A DNA stretch of 64,000 nucleotides, from NCBI GenBank assembly GCA_018350325.1, contig JAEVLN010000046.1, forward strand, positions 248,001 through 312,000, given 5' to 3'. This stretch comes from Globodera rostochiensis. Its lineage: Eukaryota > Nematoda > Chromadorea > Rhabditida > Heteroderidae. How positions within the stretch are numbered: position 1 is the stretch's first letter; each line of letters opens with the position of its first letter. Below the pieces are notes generated by a model, which made no database searches, had not been told where the DNA came from, and was given only the letters and a program-made list of their open reading frames with translations. Below are positions 12,210 through 29,892 of this stretch, piece after piece. Both the position numbers and the translations under genes were made by a program.

Positions 12210-12382
12210 CTGATGAGTATGAGAAAAATACATAAACATTTAAAAAAATAAAAATAGAAAAACTTTTGAATTGCTGCAATAAACTTTTAAAACATTGTAG
12301 AGCAGTTAATTTGATTATCCATTTTTTAAATTTTAAATAAGGAGGATGATGCTGCCGCAATATTGGTCAAAAAATGCCGGAC

Positions 12383-12555
12383 CTGATCCGCAACACGGCA
12401 ACGCAGCAGCACAGCATCGCCAACTCGTGCCACGGCATCCTCCGGTCCCTCGACAATTTGCTGCTTTTCTTGCGCGGTTGTTGGTGCCATTGCCACCAAT
12501 AAGACAAAGTTGGCAATTAGAACGCTGGCGAAGAAGCAGTTTATTGGCGTGAAAC
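12383..12555 (-). CDS. Orphan exon: signal peptide plus start of an Ig domain
   Basis: Read on the minus strand, the exon encodes a hydrophobic stretch (FFASVLIANFVLLVAMAP, a likely signal peptide), then TTAQEKQQIVEGPEDAVARV and GDAVLLRCRVADQ. The exon ends at a donor (gatcAG|GTCCGG). The pattern 'P-x-D-x-V-x-x-G-D-x-V-x-L-x-C-x-V' with the B-strand Cys is that of the first Ig domain in nephrin/Kirre-type adhesion proteins. The only ATG is late (Met of VAMAP), so the start may be in an upstream exon. I cannot find the next exon (the region with the Ig Trp) downstream; repeats and the hAT element occupy that stretch. It could be the start of a real gene with long introns or a fragment. Confidence 0.5.
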
Positions 12556-12959
12556 AAATGGGAAAATATTATTTTATCTGTTGGAAAATATGTAAGATCT
12601 GAAAACGGACAAATCTTTTAAATAAAAAAAGCTTAAGAAAACTTTTCAACTATAATTTCTGGATTTAATGAAAGGTAAAAATGCGATAACGGAGCAAGTA
12701 GTGGGGGTGAGACGGAGGGCGGAGGAAGAATTTGCCAATGGCTCATTCAGTCGAGGGGTTCATCGATTAAATATGTATTAGTATTTGAAAAACTTTTGAG
12801 AATTTTCAATTTTTGAAACTAAAAAAAAGGAAATATTTTTTAAATCTCACAAAAGAGCTAGCTTAACGACACAGGCAATAAATTATATGGGTTCATTCAT
12901 TTTGCCATTTAACAATCGATGACGCAATTTGGAAATTTTTTCAAATCAAAATAAAATTT

Positions 12960-14379
12960 TACCTATTTATTTAACTGATCGTTTTTATTGCAGGCCTCCC
13001 AGGTGAAAATTTTAGAAGCTTCATTTGGCAGGCAAAAAAGATGCCTCATTTTGCAAAAATTCATGCAAATTTTTGATTTTGTCTATGCACATATATATAT
13101 TCTGATTACAAATAGTGAAATTGGGCGTTTTTCGCCTCGTATTTCTAAAATATTTTTTTGTGGGGAATGAAGGTGAGGGATAGGCAGGCGCCTTGCCGAA
13201 CAATTTTGTAAAATTTTATGTTTATGGTAAGAGATTTAGCGATCTGAAAAATAAAATCAATTTTAGCTTATGTTACAGACATCATAAACTACCGTAAACT
13301 CTCTTGTAGTCCCGGCCCTTCTAATAATCCCGCCCCTTCGGAGATTGGTACTTTCCTGTTTTGCGACCCCCTCACCAAATCTGCTGAAAACATCATACTA
13401 AGTACTATATGGAATTTTCAAGGGTGCGATCACGAATCTGACAATATTTTTTAGATCTGACAACATCCAAGATTTTGAAAATCTATGATTTTTATTTTTT
13501 GTTTTCAAGATTAATCACCCAAAACCCGCTTTTATAGGTTTGAAAAATCATAGGAGGGACCCTTTTGGCTCAAAAGTTCGTTAGGCTTAGGCCTAAGCCT
13601 AACAAACCCCAAGCCAGGGTGGCTTAGGCCTAAGCCTAACAAGCACCTAAATCTCTACCTTTCCCCCTGTTATTTTGTCCGGCTTTGGTGTTACTTAAAA
13701 GTCCCTTTTTCTTTAATTTTCAAAATTGAAGCGGTTCAAAAACCAGTTTAAAGGCCGAGCCCGCTAAAATTTGTGGTTGTTCCAGCGTTTTAACCCTAAG
13801 AAAATCCATAAACCGGTTTTGGGTGATCAATCTTGAAAACAAAAAATCAAAAATCATAGATTTTCAAAATCTTGGATGTTGCGATCTAAAAAATATTGTC
13901 AGATTCGTGATCGCACCCTTGAAAATTCCATATAGTACTTAGTATGATGTTTTCAGCAGATTTGGTGAGGGGGTCGCAAAACAGGAAAGTACCAATCTCC
14001 GAAGGGGCGGGATTATTAGAAGGGCCGGGACTACAAGAGAGTTTACGGTAGTTTATGATGTCTGTAACATAAGCTAAAATTGATTTTATTTTTCAGATCG
14101 CTAAATCTCTTACCATAAACATAAATTTTACAAAATTGTTCGGCAAGGCGCCTGCCTATCCCTCACCTTCATTCCCCACAAAAAAATATTTTAGAAATAC
14201 GAGGCGAAAAACGCCCAATTTCACTATTTGTAATCAGAATATATATATGTGCATAGACAAAATCAAAAATTTGCATGAATTTTTGCAAAATGAGGCATCT
14301 TTTTTGCCTGCCAAATGAAGCTTCTAAAATTTTCACCTGGGAGGCCTGCAATAAAAACGATCAGTTAAATAAATAGGTA
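12960..14379. repeat. Giant near-perfect palindrome, 566-bp arms
   Basis: The left arm 12960-13526 and the right arm 13815-14379 are reverse complements with only a few differences (for example a 'tg'/'g' change at 'agatc(t)g'). The unpaired centre is about 288 bp and holds two copies of the small palindrome 'ttaggcctaagcctaac'. Part of that centre reappears near 34797-34880 ('aagccagggtggcttaggc'). The outermost sequence is 'tacctatttattt'. The same 60-residue open frame therefore appears once on each strand and is not a gene. This could be a foldback transposon or a recent inverted duplication. Confidence 0.93.
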
Positions 14380-17300
14380 TTTAAAACTCATTGTTGATTA
14401 AATGAATAAATAAATATTACAGTTGGGAAAAATAGTAAAAAAATCGATTAAAAGCAAATTACCTACGCTGTCCATCTCTGAAAAATAAAAAAGAATGAGA
14501 AAATGGGGCTGAATGAAAAAGAGAAGGAACAACTTTTTGCTTGCGTCGGGGTTGAGAATTGCGGGGTCGGGGTTTTTCGGGGGTGGGACTGTCGGGGTTA
14601 ACCGAATCGGTCTGAGTCAGGGCTGGGCGAAACTCGGATCACAACCGAACCCGAAACAAAATTTTTTCCCCGACTCCGAAATCCCAAAATACCCGAAACT
14701 TCGGGTCACACCCGAACCCGAACCCGAAATTTTGCCCAGCCCTGGTCGGGGTTGGAAGTGTCGGGGACGGGTCGGGAAAAAAGGGATGGAACGGCGTTGT
14801 TCGGTTAAATAGGTGCAAGAAGGTGGATTCAATTCAACGATGACCCATTTGCGGAATGAATCGTTTTATTAAAGAGATCAACAGCGATTCAAATAAAAAA
14901 AAATTGTGCAACTCACACAGAACTGTGATAATGATCTGCTGCTAGAACGGAGGGGGGGGGGGGGGGGAAGTTGTTAAAAATAAAATAGTAGGTATACTAT
15001 GTAAATGATTGGAATAAAAAAATGCCAGCAACAAGAGTTTTTTTCGATTATTCCAAACGAACGAAGCGAGAGATACGCCATTAAAGCCGTTCTACAAATC
15101 ATCGCCTCCGGCGCCCTGTCTCGTCGATTCAATTTATATGCCAAATGGACCAATTTTGGCCATGGCACAAGCGCCTCGGGACATAAACTGGGTAATCAAT
15201 CTCCCCCCGCAGCAGGAAGATTGGCGCCCGTCCGCACAAAAAACTTATAATCGAGTGTGGGGCGAGTGAGGGGATTAAGGGGGGGGGAAGGGATGGGAGA
15301 CGATCGGCAGGAAAATATGTAGGCAGAGATTTATTTATTCAATCTACTGATGACGATTAATGCCGACTGATGGGGATGCCCATTTGATTTTAGGAATAAA
15401 TATCCAAGTCGGCGGGCTTTGTGATCGCAAAAAAAAAATAATTAAAAAACGATTTAAAAATTGTTTTTAAAATATATTTTTTAGTTTCAATTTTGTTTAC
15501 TCCATTTGTTCCTTTCTCGTGACGACTTCCCCCCCCCCCGCCCCCTGCCCGCCGATCACATTTTCGAATAATTGGCAGTGTCAGAAAAAAATAATTCGGT
15601 CCCCGGGGGCATGTGCTGCTGTTGCTTTGCTGCTGTGCACTCTCGATGCTATTTTTAGTGCCATTCCCCAGCCCCCCTCCCAGTGCCATTCCCTCCCCCC
15701 CCCCCGCCAAGTGCCGCCAACTGCCAACAACTGACATTGGGGCTTGCCCCCCCCCGCCGCTCATCGGCCCATGAAAATGGCATTTCGCCAACCAGGGGAT
15801 TTGATGGATGTCCGTCCAAACCGGACACGAGAGTAGTTTGTGACAGCTTCATCCAATTTGTTGTGTGCTCTGCTGGGCGAAGACACTTCCCCTTCCTTTC
15901 CTTTGTTTACGGCACAAATGTGCCCGATTTTGTGTGCCAGTTTAGCCGTGCCTTGTTTTAGCTTTGGATGTTTCTAATTTTATATTGCCATTTTCCCCCT
16001 ATTTTTGTTGCTCAAATTTGACCCGTAATATGTGGAGTCGTGTTCATTTGTTTTGAATTCGGGCAAGTCCAAATTCGGCATTCAGAGTCCAAAAATTTCC
16101 GGCACTCGGGACCAATTTCCGGAATCCGGCATTCGAGACCCAAATGCCCGGCATCCGGATTCCGGAACCCAATAATGTCCGGAATCTGGCATTCGGTGCC
16201 CAAAAATGCCCGGCATCCGGAACCCAATAATGTCCGGAATCCGGCATTCGGGACCCGGACCAAAAATGCTCGGCTTTCTGCACCCAAAAATGTCCGGCAT
16301 TCGGACCCACTAATATCCCCATTTTTCATATTTTCAACAAATGCCCATATATTATTCCATCTCGATATAATTTGTCACGACATTTTCTAAATTTGTCGAG
16401 AGCAGAGCAAGCAGAGCCCAGCCCACTCAGCTTTTGCGCAGCGAACAAAACATTCTTACAGATAAGTGGCCATGGCCCCCCCCCCCATGATTAACGAACA
16501 AAAAAACAATTTTCAATGACATTTCGCGCCGCCTCCCCCATAAACGTTGAATGAATGTTGTCGTTTTGTTGAAAATGGGGGGGGGGGGGGGGGAGGTTGA
16601 GGTGAAAGTGAGGGGGGGGGGGGTTTGTTTGCTACATATCAAATTCGCGCACCAAAATTCTCGTTTTTAATTTTCTTTCTTTGAGTTGCACCCGGGCGCC
16701 CCCCCCCGGCGGTGCCCGATCGGATGTACAGCACAGGGATGTAACCGGACGCCAAAAAAAAGTCCGGAATCCGGCATGCCGAACTCAAAATTGTCCGGAA
16801 ATCCGGTATCCGGTTAACATCCCATACGTACAGTTAGGCCAGAATACAAATAAAAAACCTTTTGTTCATTCAATTCCATTCATTTACTTTCAATTAGGGG
16901 GTTCAGCCCCGACCCCTCGGGGGGCGGAAAGAGTCGGGGTCGGGGTTTTCGTCCCCGACCAAAAAAAGTCGGGGTTCGGGCCTTTTCCCAGCAAAAACCC
17001 CGCAAAATTTAAAAAAGTCGGGGACGAAAACCCGACTAAAAAAGCCGAGGTTAGGGGACGGGGCTGAACCCTACTTTCAATCAAAATCCCCGTCCCCCAC
17101 CACCCCCCCCCCTACTTCGCATTTTTCTATTTTTCTGGTCTCCAAACCCAACAAAATCGGAGCACCCCCCCCCGGGGGTTTCCAATTTAGCCCCCCCCCC
17201 ATTCCCTCCCACTTTTTTGGTCGTTCATGGCTCAGTTGTTGCCGCTCCCCCCGCCGCCCCTCGTGCTAAACAACACAAAACGCGAAAGGGGGTGGCGGTG

Positions 17301-19190
17301 TGTTTAGAAATTTTGGGGGAGAACGGATCTTTCCATCCGTCCGCCCTCCCCCCCCCCCGGCGCCATTTTCCTAATGGCTCAAAATTCTGTGCTCAAAGAA
17401 AGCACAAACAAACAAAATTGGGCTCCGAAATCTGTGCCAAAACATAAAAACTTTTCCTTCAAACATACAGAAAAACTATGCCACACACATTCCGACAAAA
17501 ATGTATGCAAAATTCAAAAATTTGCGAAATCCTCGAGACATGTACCTTCGGGCGCCCATCTTAAAAGATACCGTATATTAAGTACCCATGGGTAATTATT
17601 TTTCAAACCTCCTCATAAAGGGCGACATTATTAGAGGGTGAGTAATTATTCCAGGGTGGGTAATTATTACAGGAGAAAATGAATTAGGTTTGCGTGTTCA
17701 GCTCTACTCAGAGAGGGAGGGTAATTATATTACAGGATGTGTAATTAAAACAGTATATACGGTATTTGATTTTCCCAGTACCTGAAGAACTTCTTGACAC
17801 TAAATTTGATCATCTTCGAGATTCCCGACAGCCTTTGTTTTTTGCAAACATTAGGGTCTTTGTGTGAGGCTCTAGACACTTTATTTAAGCCACACATCTG
17901 CCACCATTCCCTCACACCCCACGGGGGGGGGGGGGGGGGGACTGATCAGAGCAGATCGGCGCTTACACACATTTATCCCCCCCCCCTCCCCCGAGGGGAT
18001 GTGGTGATCGATCAGATGCTTGTCGTCCCCCCTGAACCCGCCAGAACAAAACAGCAGCATGTGCGTGGGGGTTAAGCCGCCGCCTCTTTGAAAATCCACC
18101 CCCAAAGCCACACAAACAACACACAGCTGTTGTTGATCCCTTTCCGATCGCTAAACGTTTCCCGTTGTCTTCCAAAATGGATGAATGAATCACTCGGCGG
18201 CGAGATAAAGCACGAGGAAAATCCGATCCGATTCCTTTTTGTGTTTGTTTGTCAAACTGATCGGGCACACCCTGCTGCTGAGAAAGTTGAGCACAAAGCT
18301 CGGATAAGTGTGAACAACAGAGGGATGGTAACCGGCGGATGCCAAATTTTCGGACAATTTTGGCTCCGTCATGGCGGATCCGGACTTTTTTTGGACAGCC
18401 GGAATTCCGGATGCCGGACTTTATATTGGAATTTTTGGCTCATATTTTGGCAGTTTTTTGGTCGATAATTTCGATTTGCGAAATTTTTTGATTTGAGACG
18501 CCTCGGGATTCCGATTTCCGAAATTTCTTGAGGCCTCAGGATTCCGATTTCCGAAATTTCTTGAGGCCTCGGGATCGATTTCCGAAATTTTTTGATTTGA
18601 GCGCCTCGGGATTCCAATTTCCAAAATATTTTGATTTCAGGTGCCTCGGGATTCCAATTTCCAAAATTTTTTGGTTTGGGAGACGCCTCGGGATTCCAAT
18701 TTCCAAAAATTTTTGAGGTCGTCGGCTACCTATACATATATACCTAGCCTTAAGCAAGTTTTTTTGAAAAAATGAATTTAAAATGTAAGCACTTTAAGCA
18801 CATCATACCCATAAATATTTTGTCATTTTTGAACATTCAAATGCTATTGTGTATTATGTGCGTGTATTTCCTAACGCATTGCAATAAAGGACGAGAAATG
18901 AAGAAAATTGGTGCTGCTTCGTCGTCCGCGTCGATGTTTTTGTTTTTTCCTCCCCCCCCCCCCCCCCCCCAATTCTTTTTCAATGATCAAAGACCAATCG
19001 GGCGCTCAATGAACAAAAAAAAAAAAGTAGGAGGAGGCCGGAGGAACAAAAGCGTAAACAAACTGCACCACACATTCCATTCTCGTACATACACATAAAC
19101 ATTTATTTATTTAAACAGCACACCAACGGACGGGCGGCGACGGCGGCGGCGGCCACGCCGCGCCCCCCTTAGGCAAATTTTCATTCATTA
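14380..19190. other. Gene-poor region dense in G/C homopolymers and micro-elements
   Basis: I find no supported gene. Recognisable parts: a 'tcgggg'-word block at 14545-14790 into which a CAGGGCTGGGC-ended palindrome (about 14620-14745) has inserted; an open frame at 15038-15250 of unknown nature (low support either way); 'tccggcattc' words at 16075-16315; a palindromic 'cggggtc' element at about 16897-17073; an ACCGTA-ended element at about 17570-17765; and 'attccgatttccgaaatt' words at 18330-18720. Homopolymers of 10-20 C or G occur near 14950, 15530, 15700, 16485, 16578, 16612, 17350, 17925 and 18955. Confidence 0.55.
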
Positions 19191-19199
19191 GAGCTAACC

Positions 19200-19490
19200 G
19201 TCCACCAAATCGGGCACATTTTTAGCTTATGGGATCGCCAAATCGGGCACATTTTAGCTTATGGGATCGCCAAATCGGGCACATTTCTAGCTTATGGGAC
19301 CGCCAATTTCGGGCACTTCTAGCTGTTGGGATCGACAAATCGGGCACAGCCAAACCGGGCACATGTTTAGCTTATGGGGCCGCCAAATCGGGCACATTTC
19401 TAGCTGTTGGGACCGACAAATCGGGCACAGCCAAACCGGGCACATGTTTAGCTTATGGGCCCGCCAAATCGGGCACATTTTTAGCTTACG
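19200..19490. repeat. Minisatellite, 'aaatcgggcaca...' units
   Basis: Units of roughly 35 bp built on 'ccaaatcgggcacatt' and 'tagcttatgggatcg' repeat about seven times, with longer variants carrying 'tgttgggatcgacaaatcgg'. The pattern is tandem, and frames across it are shadows of the repeat. Confidence 0.8.
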
Positions 19491-21120
19491 TGACAAGTGC
19501 CAAAAACGCTCTCTACTTTGAAACACCTTGCAATTCGCGTCCCCCTCCCCCTCCCCTCCTAGCTGTCTTTCTGTTTTGACCGTGGTCGGACACATTGCCG
19601 CCAATCAATAGAGAATCCGACATTTTTCCTGTGCCCCGACATTTTACTCATCGGACATTTTGTCAATTAATGAATTAATTGGGTAACATTAGACACTTTC
19701 TCACCGATTTAATGGAAAATCGAGCGTTTAGCCGATTGGAAATTTTGCTATCAGCATTAGTGCCTAAGAAAATGAGAGATGATTCGCTTTTGAAATTCCA
19801 ATGAAAAAAGAGTGAGCTGGGAAATTCGAAAAACTTTTAAACGATGGCATTTGGTTGGTCGGGCACTCCCACTGCACTTTTGCGCATTGTAATTTCTCAA
19901 CCGTATAGTATTTGTTTTGTTTTTTGCCCGTAATTGTTCCATCATCAAAACAACGCCGCCGGCGGCGCCGCCGGCGTTTCCATGGCGGCAAAAGCGCCGC
20001 CGGCGAGTGTCCATCATCAAATTCACACACAATCACAACAACAAAAACTTGGCCGAACAAAAATAGCAGCAGCAGCAGCAGCAGCGACGTTTTAGCGAGC
20101 GACATTTTTACCCTCCCTCACATTCCATTAATGCCCCCCCCCTCAATATGCCCAACGGGGGGCCGACCAACCGCGGCGGTCCCCCCCCCCCCCCCGCATC
20201 CCCCGAGGGGCAGAGAGAGGAAAGGTCGCCTCAATGTTGTTTTCCTCCTCTCCCCCCCACCCACCTCTTCCTCCTCCGACCATTCCCAAAACACCCAACC
20301 CGCAATAATTGATGCCCCCATTTATAACATCCGAAAAATTCATCCTCCCAAATCGCAAGAATCGATTGGAGGGGTCTTCTTTCGATAAAAGGAAAGAAAA
20401 TAGGAATCTTACTTGACAGGAATCTTACTTGACCTTGGGGGTGGTTGTCCCCCCCCCCTTTCGACTTAGGGGACCGGGACAGTTCGGAGCTCCTCAGTTT
20501 CAGGGATTGCCGGAGATGGGCAAATGGCTGGCTCATTGAGGGTACACTGATCGGTGGGGGGGGCATTTTTGGGGCCACCGATTTACACGGGGTTCAAGGC
20601 CCCGCATTCATCGGGGGATCCACTGTTCGGTTGGGGGGGCATTTTTTGGGAACACCGATTACAGCGTTGTCGATTCCAAATCGGGGACGGGGTTTAAGGC
20701 TCGGGGGATCCACTGATCGGGGGGGGGGGGGGGCGTGGAGCATTTTTGGGAACACCGATTACATTTATTAAGCTTTGTCAATTCCAAATCGGGGACGGGG
20801 TTTAAGGCCCCACATTCATCGGGGGATCCACTGATCGGTGGGAGGGGGGCATTCATTTTCGGGGACACACCCCGCATTTTCTATTATAAAGAATTTCCAT
20901 TCCCTCACCCCACCCCTCACCCCCATTATGTTATGTGAGTGAATGCGGCGACGCTCTCGAGATGGATTCTCGAGATGAGTCACCCACCACATTTCCCACC
21001 CGGACCCCTCACCCTCACCCCCCCCCCAACGGGATGACTCATATTTACGCTGTGTTGATGCCCCTGGCGGCGCTCTCCATTCATTCATTCATTCACCGGG
21101 GGGGGGGGCAAACATTATTG
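19491..21120. other. Low-complexity intergenic DNA, GGC clusters and 100-bp repeats
   Basis: No gene is supported. A 'gccgccggcggc' cluster lies at 19952-20008, a CAG run at about 20068-20085, and C/G homopolymers near 20180 and 20715. At about 20550-20870 three copies of a unit with 'gggggatccactgatcgg' and 'gggaacaccgatta' recur at roughly 100-120 bp. Confidence 0.5.
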
Positions 21121-21432
21121 TTGATTTGTGGGGGACCTTTGGTTTCCCCCCTCCTCATTTCTCAAAAAATATTTCCACTTTCGCTACTTTTCCCCGTTTT
21201 GTGGCCCCCCCCCCCGGGCGCCCTTTCGATTTACCATTAAAACGTTGCGAAAACTGTCGTTTTAATGACAAATCGGAGGGGGCGGCGCCGCCACAAAACG
21301 GTAGAGTCAGTCCCCCATTTTTTGATCAGAAGTTCACTTTTTTAATTCAACAAAAAAAAAAGTTAAAAGCATACAATACATACACATTGTGCCATTTATA
21401 AAGACAACACAGACCGAGGCAACAGTTTCCAA

Positions 21433-21464
<32 letters not shown>

Positions 21465-22059
21465 CTCTTTATTTTTGGGGGGATTTTTTTGGCCTGGGCT
21501 TTAGGGGGACAGTTGACAAAAGAGCCCGGACGATCGGTCGACAAAATTGTATTCGAGATTTTCGAGATACGACGCATTTTACAACGTCTTGATCGGATCG
21601 AAAGTCTGGGCTCTATTGTGATACCATTCGAATCCAGGGGGGGGGGGAAGGGTGGACCTGATCGGAAAACAAAAAAAGCCCGCGTGACCGTGATCAGTGA
21701 GTGAGTGATCACAGCGGCCCACCAAAAACGGCGTGATTAGCGTCAAACGTGTGATCACTTGATCACACATCTTCCCCCCCCCCTACTGATTCGAATGCTC
21801 TCCGATCAGTTGGACCCACCCCAACACTGTATTCGGCTTTCGGGTTGTCGATTCCTGGAAATTGTCCGGTTATTCAAATCTCGGTTTGGGACTGACTTAC
21901 CCGAATTCGGACGGGGTCCGGTGTTCGTACGCCGTAAAATGGTTGCTTTTCAAATTGTTTTTAATGTAAAACATGTGTAAATTTCCCATTTTTTCAGCTT
22001 CTATCAAATTATACTTTTTACACTTTCCAAATTACTCTCTTCTCCAACTCGCAAACGCA

Positions 22060-23980
22060 ATGGCCAATCTGAACACCGGCTACCTGAGTACCAACCGGGG
22101 CATCATCAAAATTCTGCAGGCAAAACAAAATGGCTGAAATTTTGTGCCATATTTTAAACCCGAATCATTTTCAGGTGATCTGCGGGTTCATCACCTGCTC
22201 GCTGCTGTGCGCGAACTGGTACGGCGGCAAGACGTGCTTCTTCGATGGTAACTGGCTGACTGACATCCCCGGCGGGATTCGATCATCCCCTCAGATTCTG
22301 ATCAGTGTTTCCCGGTGGCTGATCTGGTTCCCGGGGCTGCTGATCAGAAGGGCATGGGCAAAAAGTGATCAGATTAACTATGCCATGATCAGACAAAAAC
22401 ATTGTCCGATCAGAGTTCAACCCGGATTTCTGATCACCGCACAAAACTGTGTGTGTCAGACTAAGATCGGATCGTGCAAAACGAACAACAAATGGAAACA
22501 CTGATCGATCTGAATCTGAGAGCTGGATTTTATGATTCAATAAATTGCAGGACGCGTTGGCTTTGCTAGCGGACTCAACTTTGTCATTGTCATCATCAAC
22601 ATTGTGCTGTTCTGTAAGCTTTTAAGCTTAAATAAGGGGGCATTTTATTTGCACCCAAAGTGACATTTTGTCGTGGACCATTTGTCCGGGAGGGGGAGCT
22701 TTTGTCTTACATTTACATTTTGTTTTTTCCTGCCAGGGGTCATTGACATTTTGTCGTGGACCATTTGTCCGGGAGGGGGAGCTTTTGTCTTACATTTACA
22801 TTTTGTTTTTTCCTGCCAGGGGTCATTGACATTTTGTCGTGGACCATTTGTCCGGGCGGGGGCCTTAGGATACATATTTAAATTTAAAAAAGCATTTTTA
22901 TTGCTTTTTTCAGTCCTCAACTTCCTCACGGTGACCGTGTACCGAATGGAGCGCCTTTACTCGGTGATCGGCACCATTCTGTTCATCATCGCATTTGTCT
23001 GTATGGTCTGGTGAGTTAAATTTTACACAAAGGTATTGTGTGGTTTGGGTATAGCCCGGTTTAACCAAAAAAAAAAATCCCGGGAGCAGGAGAACGAGGG
23101 AGTTCGAGATTTACCCCCGGGCGCGCAAAACCCGAGAAATACTTAACGGGGGGAATCCCGTCAAAATCCCGCAGGAGTAACACCGCCGCGGGCTTTAGTA
23201 AAAATCCCGGGAGCGGGAACGGGCTTTAATAAAAATCTCGGGAGCGGGAGAATTCGAGATTTGCCCCTGGGCAAGCGAAACCCGAGAAATACTTAACGGG
23301 GGAGAGGGGGAATCCCGCCAAAATCCCGCGGGAGTAACACCACCGCCGGGCTTTAGTAAAAATCCCGGGAGCGGGAAAGTTCGAGATTTACCCCCGGGGC
23401 GCGGAACCCGTGAAATACTTAACGGGGGAGCGGGGGAATCCCATCAAAATCCCGCGGGAGTCAGACACCCCCGCCGGGTTTTAGTAAAAATCCCGGGAGT
23501 GGAAGACGGAAGTTCGAGATTTACCCCCGGGGCGCGGGTCTCGTCAAAAGTCCACGCTCCCGTTAACAAGCCCCGTTGGGTCCCCAAATTAACGGTGGAG
23601 CCGGGGGAATCCCGTGAAAATCCCCCAGGAGTCCCGCTCTCGAACGAGCTCTAATGGGTTGGTGGTGGCATCAGTGTTTTAATATTAAAACAACTTTTTT
23701 TTTCACAGGTACCTTATCGACTATGAGATCAATCGTGGACAGCTGATCGCTTCGACGGTAAAAATCAAAAAAACAAAATCTTCTTAAAATAATTGTGTTC
23801 TGTGGTTCCCTTTTCCAAATTAATTTTTGCAATTTTTATTCGCAAAATTTTTAATTAGCGTTTTTTATATAAAATTTAATGTAATTTCTATTTTTTCACT
23901 CAATTTAGGTGTTCGTCGGCATCCAAATGGTGCTGTTCATTTGGGACTACCAAATTTTGCATGGCGAGGCCTACAACTGA
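22060..23980 (+). CDS. MARVEL-like four-helix membrane protein, copy A
   Basis: Six exons: 22060-22119, 22175-22247, 22551-22613, 22914-23010, 23709-23757 and 23909-23980, in phase throughout, giving 137 residues. The first intron begins with GC (ctgcAG|GCaaaa) and the others with GT; all end in AG. Four hydrophobic segments are visible: VICGFITCSLLCAN, FASGLNFVIVIINIVLF, YSVIGTILFIIAFVCMVW and VFVGIQMVLFIWDY. This size and topology fit MARVEL/CKLF-like tetraspan proteins that act in vesicle and membrane-apposition sites; the family assignment is by architecture, not by a signature motif. The protein ends ILHGEAYN. The ATG at 22060 is chosen because copy B has the same start and context. A second copy lies 14 kb downstream. 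Introns 3 and 4 hold tandem repeats. Confidence 0.85.
22660..22865 (+). repeat. Intron-3 tandem repeat, copy A (83-bp unit, 2.5 copies)
   Basis: The unit starts 'tgacattttgtcgtggacc', contains 'gtccgggagggggagc' and ends with 'tgccaggggtcat'. It lies inside intron 3. In copy B the same place holds a much longer expansion. Confidence 0.9.
23070..23625 (+). repeat. Intron-4 tandem repeat, copy A (about 4-5 units)
   Basis: Units of roughly 110-130 bp contain 'atcccgggagcggga', 'gttcgagatttacccc', 'gaaatacttaacgggg' and 'aatcccgcgggagt'. Copy B has only about one unit (37650-37775), so the expansion arose after or independently of the duplication. Confidence 0.85.
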
Positions 23981-24924
23981 ACAGCTTGAGGAGGAAGGAA
24001 GAGCCTGTGGGGGTGTTTGTTGTTTTGTGCGCTGATTCGTGAGATTTGAAAATCAACGAGAAAATAATTCAGTTTTATACTGTCGGAGGATGAATGAATG
24101 GATTTATGCTTAAAAGCCCCCTTCTCCCCCGGGGCATTCGTGCTTTATACGTTTTTCTTGAATGCTTTCAAAGTTTTCGGCAAAAATCCGTGGCTTTGTG
24201 TGATCAGATCTTGATCGGACAAACCAATGAGTAAAAATGACAATTTTTCTACAGAATGATGGACGTAAATGGCACAAAAATGCCACCTTTTTCTGTCCCC
24301 CCCCCCTTCATTTTTCTTTATCAACAATTTTGACAGTCTCTTCAAGGCCCCCATTTTGTAGAGCATTTCTTTCTTTCTGGCACCCATTGACATGCTTCAA
24401 AAATCGATCTGACACCGAAATTGTAAGCCGATGCTCTTTGAAAATTGTTCCATTTTGGAATAAACATTGAAAACTCGATTGAAATTTGGCATTTTGCTTG
24501 TTCGTTTTGGGTTGAGTTTGAAAAAACTTAGACTTTCAATCAAATTTTAGGATTTTCAAGTTAACCGGTTAGCCTCACAATAGAGCAAACCATTCGAATC
24601 CAGGGAAGTAGGGGAAGGTGGACTTGATCAGAAAAGGAAGTTCGCGTGACCCTGATCAGTGAGTTAGTCAAACACCAGGGCTGCTAATTTTAGACAAGAA
24701 AAATTCCAATGGCGCTTAAAAAGTCACGAAATTCTATGAAGAATTTCAGTCCCGTCCCGCCAACGGCCACTCCCGTCCGGGCCAGTCCCGTCCCATGCAC
24801 AAATTTGTCTTTTTTCTTGGACAGCAAAATTGGATAAAATAAGCAGATCAAACAAAATGAGATGAATTGTGTGTTCAGCTCTACTCAGAGGGTGGGTAAT
24901 TATTACAGGGTGGGTAATTAATTA

Positions 24925-29892
<4,968 letters not shown>

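Larger units (their letters stand above)
21126..24475 (+). repeat. Segmental duplication, copy A
   Basis: The block matches copy B (35465-38470) in the same orientation, from the upstream 'gggaccttt' and 'aaatatttccactttcgcta' through the complete MARVEL-like gene to the 3' flank 'atgatggacgtaaatggcac'. Coding exons are nearly identical; introns differ by repeat expansions. Copy A contains a long T run at about 21438-21465 that copy B lacks. Confidence 0.9.

Noticed and set aside
12988..14351. Identical 60-residue frames on both strands at 13.0 and 14.2 kb
   Set aside because: They are the two arms of one palindrome, not duplicated genes; no motif and AT-rich codons.
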